12,894 bases of DNA from LMUY01 sp964235495 (GTDB taxonomy: Bacteria; Pseudomonadota; Alphaproteobacteria; Acetobacterales; Acetobacteraceae): the NCBI GenBank assembly GCA_964235495.1, contig CAXSAX010000057.1, forward strand, positions 1 through 12,894, in the 5' to 3' direction. Position 1 is the stretch's first letter; each line of letters starts with the position of its first letter. This document shows positions 6,529 through 12,894 of this stretch, piece by piece. The notes below the pieces were generated by a model that saw only the letters and a list, made by a program, of their open reading frames with translations, had not been told where the DNA came from and did not search any database. The translations under genes were made by a program, and so were the position numbers.

Positions 6529-8733
6529 ATGAGCAAGATCAACCCCGTCGTGTCCGCACCCGAGGCGGCGCTGTCGGTGGCGCCGGACAGCCCGGACCGA
6601 TTCATCAACCGCGAGCTGTCCTGGCTCGACTTCAACCACCGCGTGGTGGAGGAGGCGCAGAACGCCCGCCACCCGCTGCTGGAACGGCTGCGCTTCGTGT
6701 CGATCAGCGCCTCCAACCTGGACGAGTTCTACTCCGTGCGGGTGGCGGGGCTGATCGGCCAGGCGAAGGCCGGCGTGGGCTCCCTGTCCGCGGACGGGCG
6801 CACCCCGGCGCAGCAGCTGGGCGAGATCCAGGTCCGCGCCGCAGCGCTGATGGCCCTGCAGCAGGCGGTGTGGCAGGAGCTGCGGGTCCAGCTCGCCGAG
6901 GCCGGCATCGTGGTGTGCGACCCGGCGGCGCTGCCGGAGGCGGACCGGGCCTGGCTCGCCGCCTGGTTCATGGACCGCGTGTTCCCCGTGCTGACGCCGC
7001 TGGCGATCGACACGGCGCACCCGTTCCCGTTCATCCCCAACATGGGCCTGGTGCTGGTGCTCAAGCTGCACCGCGACGAGGACAACACGACCATGAGCGG
7101 GCTGATCCCGCTGCCGGGCCAGGTGGAGCGGTTCATCCGGCTGCCGGCGGGGGCGCCCGGCTCGCCGATCCGCTTCGTGCTGCTGGAGGACCTGGTGGCG
7201 CTGAACCTGCACGCGCTGTTCCCCGGCTTCGCCGTGGTGGGGCGCGGCATGTTCCGCCTGGTGCGGGACACGGGGGTCGAGTTCGAGGAGGAGGCGGAGG
7301 ACCTGGTGCGCTCCTACGAGACCGCGCTGAAGCGCCGCCGCCGCGGGGTGGCGATCCACCTGACGGTGGATTCCGGGATGCCGGACGAGCTGCGGGACCT
7401 GGTGGTGGACGAGCTGGAGGTGGACGAGGACGACATCCCCGGCGAGGAGGTGCAGGTGCAGGCGGGGCTGCTGGGCACGGTGGACCTCAAGCAGCTGATC
7501 GTGGACGACCGGCCGGACCTGCTGTTCCCGCCCTACACGCCGCGCTTCCCCGAGCGCATCCGCGACTTCGCCGGGGACTGCTTCGCCGCCATCCGCGCCA
7601 AGGACATCGTGGTGCACCACCCGTTCGAGAGCTTCGACGTGGTGGTGCAGTTCCTGCGCCAGGCGGCGGCCGACCCGAACGTGGTAGCAGTCAAGCAGAC
7701 GCTGTACCGCACCAGCCGGGACAGCCCGATCGTCAAGGCGCTGATCGAGGCGGCGGAGGCGGGCAAGTCCGTCATCGCCATGATCGAGCTGCGCGCGCGC
7801 TTCGACGAGGAGGCCAACATCCGGCTCGCCCGCTCCATGGAGGCGGCGGGCGTGCAGGTGGTGTACGGCTTCGTGGAGCTGAAGACCCACGCCAAGCTCA
7901 GCCTGGTGGTGCGGCGCGAGGGCGGGGGGATGCGCTCCTACGCGCATTTCGGCACCGGCAACTACCACCCGATCACCGCGCGCATCTACACCGACCTCAG
8001 CTTCTTCACCTGCGACCCGGACCTGGTGCGCGACTCTGCCCGGCTGTTCAACTACATGACCGGCTATGCCCGGCCGGAGCGGATGGACAGCCTGGCGTTC
8101 AGCCCGCTCACCACCCGCACCCGGCTGATGCAGCTGATGGAGGCGGAGATCGTCCATGCCCAGGCCGGCCGGCCGGCGGCGATCTGGCTCAAGATGAACT
8201 CGCTGGTCGATGCGGAGCTGATCGACAAACTGTACGACTGCTCGCGCGCCGGCGTGAAGGTGATGTGCGTCATCCGCGGCATCTGCTGCCTGCGCCCGGG
8301 CGTGCCGGGGCTGAGCGACAACATCCGCGTCAAGTCCGTGGTGGGGCGCTTCCTGGAGCACAGCCGCATCTTCTGCTTCGGCAACGGCCACGCGCTGCCG
8401 TCCCGCCATGCGCTGGTGTTCATCAGCAGCGCGGACTGGATGGCGCGCAACATGGAGTGGCGGGTGGAGAGCATGGTGCCGATCCACAACCCGACGGTGC
8501 ACACGCAGGTGCTGGACCAGATCATGGTGGTGAACCTGCGCGACACCCTGCAATCCTGGGAGCTGGACCGGGACGGCGCGTGGCGCCGCATCGTGCCGGG
8601 CAGCAAGGCCGTCTCCGCGCACGACTACTTCATGACCAACCCCTCGCTGTCCGGCCGCGGCTCCGCCCTGCACGGCCACGCCGCCATCGTCGGCCCGGCG
8701 CACCGGCGGCCGGACCGGGTGACCCAGGACTGA
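6529..8733 (+). CDS. ppk1: Polyphosphate kinase 1
   Basis: PPK1 reversibly builds inorganic polyphosphate from the gamma phosphate of ATP. With start 6529 it is 734 residues, within family range. The N domain opens RFINRELSWLDFNHRVVEEA (24-43), followed by LRFVSISASNLDEFYSVRV. The catalytic C-terminal domains carry KTHAK with His454, the expected autophosphorylated histidine; RSYAHFGTGNYHP; the phospholipase D-like second histidine in FLEHSR (His611); and SSADWMARNMEWRVE. All are intact, so the enzyme should be active. An alternative ATG at 6481 adds 16 residues and overlaps the hdaA stop as ATGA, but TAAGGAG before 6529 favours the shorter form. The stop overlaps the ppx start (TGATG), so kinase and phosphatase are probably translationally coupled. 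Confidence 0.96.
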   Translation: MSKINPVVSAPEAALSVAPDSPDRFINRELSWLDFNHRVVEEAQNARHPLLERLRFVSISASNLDEFYSVRVAGLIGQAKAGVGSLSADGRTPAQQLGEIQVRAAALMALQQAVWQELRVQLAEAGIVVCDPAALPEADRAWLAAWFMDRVFPVLTPLAIDTAHPFPFIPNMGLVLVLKLHRDEDNTTMSGLIPLPGQVERFIRLPAGAPGSPIRFVLLEDLVALNLHALFPGFAVVGRGMFRLVRDTGVEFEEEAEDLVRSYETALKRRRRGVAIHLTVDSGMPDELRDLVVDELEVDEDDIPGEEVQVQAGLLGTVDLKQLIVDDRPDLLFPPYTPRFPERIRDFAGDCFAAIRAKDIVVHHPFESFDVVVQFLRQAAADPNVVAVKQTLYRTSRDSPIVKALIEAAEAGKSVIAMIELRARFDEEANIRLARSMEAAGVQVVYGFVELKTHAKLSLVVRREGGGMRSYAHFGTGNYHPITARIYTDLSFFTCDPDLVRDSARLFNYMTGYARPERMDSLAFSPLTTRTRLMQLMEAEIVHAQAGRPAAIWLKMNSLVDAELIDKLYDCSRAGVKVMCVIRGICCLRPGVPGLSDNIRVKSVVGRFLEHSRIFCFGNGHALPSRHALVFISSADWMARNMEWRVESMVPIHNPTVHTQVLDQIMVVNLRDTLQSWELDRDGAWRRIVPGSKAVSAHDYFMTNPSLSGRGSALHGHAAIVGPAHRRPDRVTQD

Positions 8734-10250
8734 TGCCGCTCCCTCGCTGCCTCCCTCGCTGCGCCGTGGTGGACCTCGGCTCCAACTCGGTCCGCCTGGT
8801 GGTGTTCGAGGGCGTGGGGCGCAACCCGGCCGTCATCTTCAACGAGCGGGCGGTGCTGCGTCTGGGCCGCGGGCTGGAGACCACCGGCCGGCTGAACGAG
8901 GCGGGCGTCGCCGCGGCGCTGACGGTGATGCACCGCTACGCCGCGATCGCCCGCGCCATGGGCGCCGGGCCGCTGGAGGTGCTGGCGACCGCGGCGGTGC
9001 GGGATGCCAGCAACGGCGCCGCCTTCGTCGCCGACCTGCACGCGCGGATGCCGGGCGCGTCGCTGCGCGTGCTGTCCGGCGAGGAGGAGGCGGCGCTGTC
9101 CGCCGGCGGGGTGCTGTGCGGCATCCCGCAGGCCGACGGCATCCTGGCCGACATCGGCGGCGGCTCGCTGGAGGTGGTGCGGCTGTCCGGCGGCGCGGCG
9201 CACCAGGCGCAGACGCTGCCGCTGGGGGTGATCCGGCTGGCGGACCGCGCGGGCGGCGACCTGGCCCGCGCCCGCTTGCTGGCGGAGGCGGACCTGCGCA
9301 GCGTGCCCTGGCTGTCGCAGTCGCCGGGGCGGGACCTCTACCTCGTCGGCGGCGCGTGGCGGGCGCTGGCGCGCATCCACATGGTGCAGACGAGCTACCC
9401 GCTCGCCATCGTGCACCACTACACCATCGGCCGGGACGAGGCGTGGGACCTGGCCGGGACCATCAGCGCCGCCCCGCGCCGGACGCTGGAGAAGCTGCCG
9501 GGCGCACCCCGGCGGCGGCTGGACGACCTGCCGTACGCCGCCCTGGTGCTGCGCCGGGTGCTGCGGGCGACGGCGGCGCGCCGGGTGGTGTTCAGCGCCA
9601 ACGGCATCCGCGAGGGCTGGTACATGCGCCGCCTGCCGCCGGAGACGGCGGCGCAGGACCCGGTGCTCGCCGCCAGCCGCGAGCTGGGCCAGCGCGAGGG
9701 GCGGGACCCGGCCATGCCCGCCGCGTTGCTGGCCTGGACCGCGCCGCTGTTCGCCGATGAGACGGCCGACGCCGCGCGGCTGCGCCACGCCTCCTGCCTG
9801 CTGTCCGACTGCGGCAGCCACGACCACCCGGGGTATCGCGCGGAGCAGGCGTTCCTGCGCATCCTGCACCAGCCCGGCGTGGCGCTGGACCATCACGGCC
9901 GCGCCTTCCTGGCCCTCGCCGCCGCGATCCGCTACGAGGCCGACCCGGCCGCCGCCATGCTGCTGCCCGCCCGCCGCCTGCTGGACCCGGCGGCCGCCAC
10001 GCGGGCCGAGGTGCTGGGCCACGCGCTGCGCCTGGCCTACACCGTGTCCGCCGGCGCCTCCGCGCTGCTGGCCGGGTCGGGCCTGGCGCAGCTGGAGGGC
10101 CGCCTGGTGCTGAGCCTGCCGAACGACGGCGGCTCGTTCCCGGGCGACGGCGTGCTGCGCCGGATGGAGCGGCTGGCCGGGGTGATGGGGCTCGCGCCCG
10201 AGGTGAGGGGCAGCGCTGCGTTCACCGAGGACGATCCGGAGGCGGCATAG
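8733..10250 (+). CDS. ppx: Exopolyphosphatase (Ppx/GppA family)
   Basis: This 505-residue enzyme is predicted to remove terminal phosphates from polyphosphate; some family members instead hydrolyse pppGpp. The actin-like ATPase-fold core has VVDLGSNSVRLVVF (12-25), LATAAVRDASN, LSGEEEA (114-120) with the expected catalytic glutamate, and the phosphate loop DIGGGSLEVV (140-149). VGGAWRALARIHM follows. The C-terminal half, from about residue 310, is the helical HD-like domain seen in long Ppx proteins, including SCLLSDCGSHDHPGYRAEQAF. The start ATG overlaps the ppk1 stop (TGATG). A 12-bp in-frame tandem duplication gives the N-terminus MPLPRCLPRC just before the nucleotide loop. Placement directly after ppk1 favours exopolyphosphatase over GppA. 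It ends 10 bp before the convergent tRNA-Cys gene. Confidence 0.92.
   Translation: MPLPRCLPRCAVVDLGSNSVRLVVFEGVGRNPAVIFNERAVLRLGRGLETTGRLNEAGVAAALTVMHRYAAIARAMGAGPLEVLATAAVRDASNGAAFVADLHARMPGASLRVLSGEEEAALSAGGVLCGIPQADGILADIGGGSLEVVRLSGGAAHQAQTLPLGVIRLADRAGGDLARARLLAEADLRSVPWLSQSPGRDLYLVGGAWRALARIHMVQTSYPLAIVHHYTIGRDEAWDLAGTISAAPRRTLEKLPGAPRRRLDDLPYAALVLRRVLRATAARRVVFSANGIREGWYMRRLPPETAAQDPVLAASRELGQREGRDPAMPAALLAWTAPLFADETADAARLRHASCLLSDCGSHDHPGYRAEQAFLRILHQPGVALDHHGRAFLALAAAIRYEADPAAAMLLPARRLLDPAAATRAEVLGHALRLAYTVSAGASALLAGSGLAQLEGRLVLSLPNDGGSFPGDGVLRRMERLAGVMGLAPEVRGSAAFTEDDPEAA
8739..8762 (+). repeat. 12-bp perfect tandem duplication at the 5' end of ppx
   Basis: CTCCCTCGCTGC occurs twice back to back (8739-8750 and 8751-8762). 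It starts one base out of codon phase but keeps the frame, and the protein reads LPRC-LPRC at residues 3-10. It begins four bases after the ATG. Confidence 0.9.
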
Positions 10251-10260
10251 CTCGGAGTTT

Positions 10261-10334
10261 TGGAGGTCCGGGCCGGAATCGAACCGGCATACGCGGATTT
10301 GCAGTCCGCTGCATCACCACTCTGCCACCGGACC
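10261..10334 (-). tRNA. tRNA-Cys (anticodon GCA)
   Basis: On the minus strand the 74-base gene starts GGTCCGG at 10334 and ends CCGGACC (10271-10265), discriminator T (10264) and an encoded CCA (10263-10261). The anticodon stem-loop is GCGGA-CTGCAAA-TCCGC, with GCA at 10302-10300. The T arm is GCCGG-TTCGATT-CCGGC. The U73 discriminator and GCA anticodon are the main cysteine identity elements. It is close to the E. coli tRNA-Cys sequence as I recall it. It is a single gene, convergent with ppx. Confidence 0.97.
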
Positions 10335-10347
10335 GTGGAGGCAGTGG

Positions 10348-10376
10348 CTTGTCGCGCCGCGCCGCCGCCGGGTCAA
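10348..10376 (-). promoter_or_regulatory. Probable promoter of the tRNA-Cys gene
   Basis: On the minus strand, TTGACC (10376-10371), one mismatch from the -35 consensus, is followed after exactly 17 bases by GACAAG (10353-10348), a three-of-six match to the -10. Transcription would start around 10341, about seven bases before the mature tRNA 5' end at 10334, a typical distance. The -35 overlaps the region just upstream of the divergent pcm-like promoter. Confidence 0.5.
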
Positions 10377-10381
10377 GCCGG

Positions 10382-10411
10382 TTGCCGCCCCGCGGCACGG
10401 CACCCTATAAG
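10382..10411 (+). promoter_or_regulatory. Probable sigma70-type promoter of the pcm-like/tolC unit
   Basis: TTGCCG (10382-10387) and TATAAG (10406-10411) are separated by 18 bases, or 17 if CTATAA is taken as the -10. TATAA stands out in this very GC-rich DNA. Start of transcription would be near 10418, leaving a leader of about 18 bases before ATG 10436. Confidence 0.5.
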
Positions 10412-10435
10412 GCCTCGACCCATTCCGGACCGCGC

Positions 10436-11113
10436 ATGTTACAGCCGCCCGACTACACAGCCGCCCGCAACAACATGGTCGATAGCCAGATTCGCCCCAA
10501 CCGGGTGACCGACCCGCGGGTGCTGCAGGCCATGCGGACCTTGCCGCGCGAGCAGTTCGTGCCGCCCGCCCTGGCGCCGCTGGCCTACCTGGACGAGGAC
10601 CTGCCGCTCGGCGGCGGCCGCGTGCTGATGGAGCCCATGGTGCTGGCGCGGCTGCTGCAGATGGCCCGCATCCGACCCGGCGAGCGGGTGCTGGTGGTGG
10701 GCTCCGGGACCGGCTACGGCGCGGCGGTCGCGGCGGCGTGCGGCGGCGTGGTGGTGGCGCTGGAGGAGGACGAGGCGCTGACCGCCATCGCGCTGCGGGT
10801 GCTGCCGCGGGTGGCACCGTCCGTGCGCCTGGTGGACGGCCGCCTCAGCGCCGGGCTGCCGTCCGAAGGGCCGTGGCACGCCATCATCGTGCAGGGCGCC
10901 GTCACCGCCATCCCGGACGGGTTCACCGACCAGGTGGCGCCCGGCGGCCGGCTGGTCACGGTGGTGTCGGCCGTGGGCGGGGTGGGCGGCCGGATGATCC
11001 TGGCGGAGCCGGTGGCGGCGAAGGGCGGCGCGCGGCTGCGCTCGCGCGACCTGTTCGACTGCAACACGCCGCTGCTGCCCGGATTGCGCCCGGCGCCGTC
11101 GTTTACTTTCTAG
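10436..11113 (+). CDS. Protein-L-isoaspartate methyltransferase-like protein (TolC-linked type)
   Basis: This 225-residue SAM-dependent methyltransferase-fold protein is of the isoaspartyl methyltransferase type. The opening MLQPPDYTAARNNMVDSQIR (1-20) followed by PNRVTDPRVLQAM is typical of the alphaproteobacterial form found before tolC. Motif I for SAM binding is VLVVGSGTGYG (85-95); an acidic ALEEDEAL follows motif II, and IIVQGAVTAIP marks the next strand. The end DLFDCNTPLLPGL then RPAPSFTF is also characteristic of this subgroup. Classical PIMT has GQTIS followed by P at the substrate site; here the equivalent stretch is GGGRVLMEP (59-67), so the catalytic Ser/Thr is absent. Repair activity on isoaspartate is therefore uncertain. 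ATG 10436 was chosen by the family N-terminus; the frame is open back to 10349. Confidence 0.82.
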   Translation: MLQPPDYTAARNNMVDSQIRPNRVTDPRVLQAMRTLPREQFVPPALAPLAYLDEDLPLGGGRVLMEPMVLARLLQMARIRPGERVLVVGSGTGYGAAVAAACGGVVVALEEDEALTAIALRVLPRVAPSVRLVDGRLSAGLPSEGPWHAIIVQGAVTAIPDGFTDQVAPGGRLVTVVSAVGGVGGRMILAEPVAAKGGARLRSRDLFDCNTPLLPGLRPAPSFTF

Positions 11114-11136
11114 CGGGCCCCTTCTAGGGGGGCCGC
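11113..11136 (+). terminator. GC-rich hairpin after the pcm-like gene
   Basis: Starting at the last base of the stop codon, GCGGGCCCC and GGGGGCCGC (11113-11121 and 11128-11136) form a strong stem with one G-G mismatch around a short TTCTAG loop. No T-tract follows, so it is at best a weak or attenuating terminator before tolC, or a processing/stability element. Confidence 0.4.
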
Positions 11137-11206
11137 CGCCGGCCAGGATGCTTGGCTGGCGCGATCCTGCTGTGGCACACTGGACTGAGAGAGGGAGACC
11201 CTGCTC
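11114..11206 (+). promoter_or_regulatory. Leader region of tolC
   Basis: The 93-bp gap holds the hairpin above, then a possible weak promoter (TTGGCT at 11152-11157, CACACT at 11176-11181, spacing 18) and a good Shine-Dalgarno GAGGGAG (11191-11197) nine bases before ATG 11207. tolC may thus be read both from upstream and from its own promoter. Confidence 0.35.
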
Positions 11207-12628
11207 ATGCAGACTCGGATGGCAACGGCGCTCGGCCTAGGAGCCGCCTGCTTCGCCACGGCCGCGGCGGCGCAGACGCAGCCACACACGCTGCAGGAGG
11301 CGCTGGTGGCCGCCTACACCTCCAACCCCACCCTGCTCGCCGCCCGCGCCGCCCTGCGCGCGGTGGACGAGGGCGTGCCGCAGGCGCTGGCCGGCTGGCG
11401 GCCGGTGGTCTCCATCACCGGGCAGTACGGGGTGCAGAACGGGGCGGTCAGCTCGCCCAACACCTCCGCCCTCACCGGCACGCCCACCACCGGCAGCACG
11501 TTCGTCCAGGACACCGTGCCGCAGTACCAGGTCATGGCGACGGTCAGCCAGCCGCTGTATCGCGGCGGCCGCACGGAGGCCACCACCCACGCCGCCGAGA
11601 ACCGCGTCCTGAGCCAGCGGGGGCGGCTGATCGCCACCGAGCAACTCGTGTTCACCAACGTCATCACCGACTACGTCAACGTCATCCAGACCGCCCAGCT
11701 GCTGCAGCTCGACACCAACCAGGAGCAGGTGCTGACCCGGCAGCTGCAGGCCACCAACGACCAGTTCCGCGTCGGCGAGATCACCCGCACCAGCGTGGCG
11801 CAGGCGGAGGCGGCGCTGGCGGGGGCGCGCTCCACCCGGCAGACCGCGGAGGGCAACGTCCAGGTGGCGCGCGCGGCGTTCCAGCGCGACGTGGGCTTCC
11901 TGCCGGACAAGCTGGCCGTGCCGCAGCCGCTCGCCGTGCCGATCAAGTCCGCGGCGGACGCCTCGCGCATTGCGGGCGCCAACAACCCCACCCTGATCTA
12001 CACCATGTTCGACGCCGCGGCCTCCAAGGACCAGGTTGACCTGGCGTTCTCCGGCCTGCTCCCCACCGTCACCGCGGTCGGCTCGGCGTTCACCACCAAG
12101 AACACGTCGCTGGAGGAGATCACCACCAAGGGCGTCTCGGCCGTCGTGTCGGCCACCATCCCGCTCTACCAGGGCGGCGCGGAATACTCCGCCGTGCGCC
12201 AGGCCCGGCAGACCGAGCAGCAGGCGCGCAAGACGGTGGACGACACCCGGCGCCAGGTGATCCAGGCCGCCATCTCGTCCTGGGAGCAGCTCGTGGCGGC
12301 CCGCGCTGCCATCGACAGCACCCGCGCCGCGGTGCGCGCCAACGAGATCGCCCTGGAGGGCACGCAGCGCGAGGCCATCGTGGGCAGCCAGACCGTGCTC
12401 GACGTGCTGAACGCCGAGCAGACGCTGCTGCAGTCCCGCTCCACCCTGGTGACCAACCTGGCCACCCTGGTCACGTCGTCCTACGGCGTCGCCTCCGCCA
12501 TCGGCCGGCTGACCGCGCGGGACCTCAACCTGAACGTGCCGATCTACAACGACACCGCCTACTACAGCGCCGTGCACGATCGCCTGTTCGGCACCGGGGA
12601 CTACGCCCTCAGCCAGCCGGGACGCTGA
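11207..12628 (+). CDS. tolC: TolC family outer membrane efflux/secretion protein
   Basis: TolC trimers form the outer-membrane and periplasmic exit duct for RND, MFS or ABC export systems. The precursor is 473 residues with a signal peptide MQTRMATALGLGAACFATAAAA, probably cleaved before Gln23. The mature protein shows the expected internal duplication: each half begins with a strand segment ending in a Pro-Leu-Tyr-x-Gly-Gly turn (PLYRGG 116-121; PLYQGG 319-324), followed by long Ala/Gln-rich coiled-coil helices (for example TRQLQATNDQFRVGEITRTS and QTVLDVLNAEQTLLQSRS). GEITRTSVAQAEAAL is the usual family signature for the periplasmic helical hairpin. No partner pump or adaptor gene is in the window, so it is probably a general-purpose duct. 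The popZ-like gene starts one base after its stop. Confidence 0.93.
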   Translation: MQTRMATALGLGAACFATAAAAQTQPHTLQEALVAAYTSNPTLLAARAALRAVDEGVPQALAGWRPVVSITGQYGVQNGAVSSPNTSALTGTPTTGSTFVQDTVPQYQVMATVSQPLYRGGRTEATTHAAENRVLSQRGRLIATEQLVFTNVITDYVNVIQTAQLLQLDTNQEQVLTRQLQATNDQFRVGEITRTSVAQAEAALAGARSTRQTAEGNVQVARAAFQRDVGFLPDKLAVPQPLAVPIKSAADASRIAGANNPTLIYTMFDAAASKDQVDLAFSGLLPTVTAVGSAFTTKNTSLEEITTKGVSAVVSATIPLYQGGAEYSAVRQARQTEQQARKTVDDTRRQVIQAAISSWEQLVAARAAIDSTRAAVRANEIALEGTQREAIVGSQTVLDVLNAEQTLLQSRSTLVTNLATLVTSSYGVASAIGRLTARDLNLNVPIYNDTAYYSAVHDRLFGTGDYALSQPGR

Positions 12629-12629
12629 G

Positions 12630-12894
12630 ATGAGCGGCACCCAAGGGTCGGCCGGGCATGGCTCCGACGGGGCGGATGCCGGCGGGTCCGATCCGTCCAT
12701 GGAGGACATCCTGGCATCCATCCGCCGCATCCTGAACGAGGACGAGCAGCCGGGCGCGGCCGCGCCGGCGGATGCGCCGCCGTCCGCCGTCGCGGATCAT
12801 GAGGGAGTGTTCATGCTGAACGAAGCCATGCTGGTTCCGCAGCCCGCCGCCGAGCCGGCCCCGCCGCCGGCGCCCGAGCCGCCGGCCCGGCCCG
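12630..12894 (+). CDS. popZ: PopZ-like polar organising protein (DUF2497), 5' part only
   Basis: The first 88 codons are present and the gene runs off the window. The start ATG is one base after the tolC stop (TGAGATG). The conserved N-terminal helix SMEDILASIRRILNED is at residues 23-38, preceded by a Gly/Ser/Asp-rich 22-residue lead. A second short conserved hydrophobic patch, VFMLNEAMLV (60-69), is followed by an acidic proline-rich linker (PAAEPAPPPAPEPPARP). This matches PopZ, which self-assembles at cell poles in alphaproteobacteria and anchors centromere-binding ParB; the N-terminal helix is the partner-binding region and the C-terminal oligomerisation domain is outside the window. Order pcm-like-tolC-popZ is one I recall as common, usually followed by valS. 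Confidence 0.85.
   Translation, partial: MSGTQGSAGHGSDGADAGGSDPSMEDILASIRRILNEDEQPGAAAPADAPPSAVADHEGVFMLNEAMLVPQPAAEPAPPPAPEPPARP

Noticed and set aside
5743..8703. 986-codon open frame on the minus strand over hdaA and ppk1
   Set aside because: Same composition artefact; it covers intact hdaA and ppk1 and has no recognisable domain.
10260..10508. 82-residue ORF beginning with a peptide containing AGIEPAYADLQSAASPL
   Set aside because: It is the antisense of the tRNA-Cys gene, a well-known source of false hypothetical proteins; the rest runs through the promoter region and pcm-like gene out of frame.
11157..11172. Sigma54-like TGGC...TGC element before tolC
   Set aside because: GG and GC are separated by nine bases rather than the required ten, and the -12 half is poor.
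11207..11272. Cysteine inside the TolC signal peptide (LGAAC) as a possible lipobox
   Set aside because: The -3 position is Gly rather than Leu/Val/Ile and a standard signal peptidase I site (AAAA before Gln23) follows, so lipidation is unlikely.
11237..12730. 497-codon open frame on the minus strand over tolC
   Set aside because: Antisense shadow of a well-supported tolC with signal peptide and internal repeats.
1..12894. Search for mobile elements, CRISPR arrays, phage genes, toxin-antitoxin pairs or a novel defence system
   Set aside because: No terminal repeats, spaced direct repeats, integrase/transposase motifs or unexplained multi-gene cassettes seen; nearly all bases are accounted for by conserved housekeeping genes.

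Overview
This window looks like ordinary core chromosome from a very GC-rich alphaproteobacterium. Acetobacteraceae or a related Rhodospirillales lineage is the most likely source, inferred from base composition, protein style, and two gene orders I recall as common in alphaproteobacteria: purN-purM // AI-2E permease-hdaA-ppk1-ppx, and pcm-like-tolC-popZ-(valS). I see no insertion sequence, phage gene, CRISPR array, toxin-antitoxin pair or other accessory island.

Layout. At 129-2493 (+) is a three-gene chain: a YibF-like glutathione S-transferase, a short DUF485 membrane protein and an ActP-type acetate/monocarboxylate:cation symporter. The genes overlap by four bases at each junction, so translation is probably coupled. 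At 2537-4493 (-) is purM-purN, followed by a 62-residue single-pass membrane protein that may be an aa3 oxidase subunit IV-like peptide. A 143-bp divergent intergenic region separates purM from a tight (+) cluster at 4637-10250: AI-2E/PerM permease, hdaA (DnaA inactivator), ppk1 (polyphosphate kinase) and ppx (exopolyphosphatase). Gaps between these genes run from a few bases to overlaps. A tRNA-Cys(GCA) gene lies on the opposite strand at 10261-10334, tail to tail with ppx. Divergent from it, at 10436-12628 and beyond (+), are a TolC-linked isoaspartyl-methyltransferase-like gene, tolC, and the 5' end of a popZ/DUF2497 gene cut by the window edge.

Functional picture. The left chain suggests uptake of acetate or a similar acid. 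The central block combines late-early steps of de novo purine synthesis, control of replication initiation and polyphosphate turnover. The right block combines envelope export with a polar organising protein. Most observations worth a second look are local: a PIMT-like protein lacking the usual active-site motif, a 12-bp tandem duplication at the start of ppx, two competing ppk1 starts, a shortened DUF485 protein, an orphan small membrane protein, and a tRNA gene packed 10 bp from a convergent operon. I did not find a convincing new multi-gene system here.
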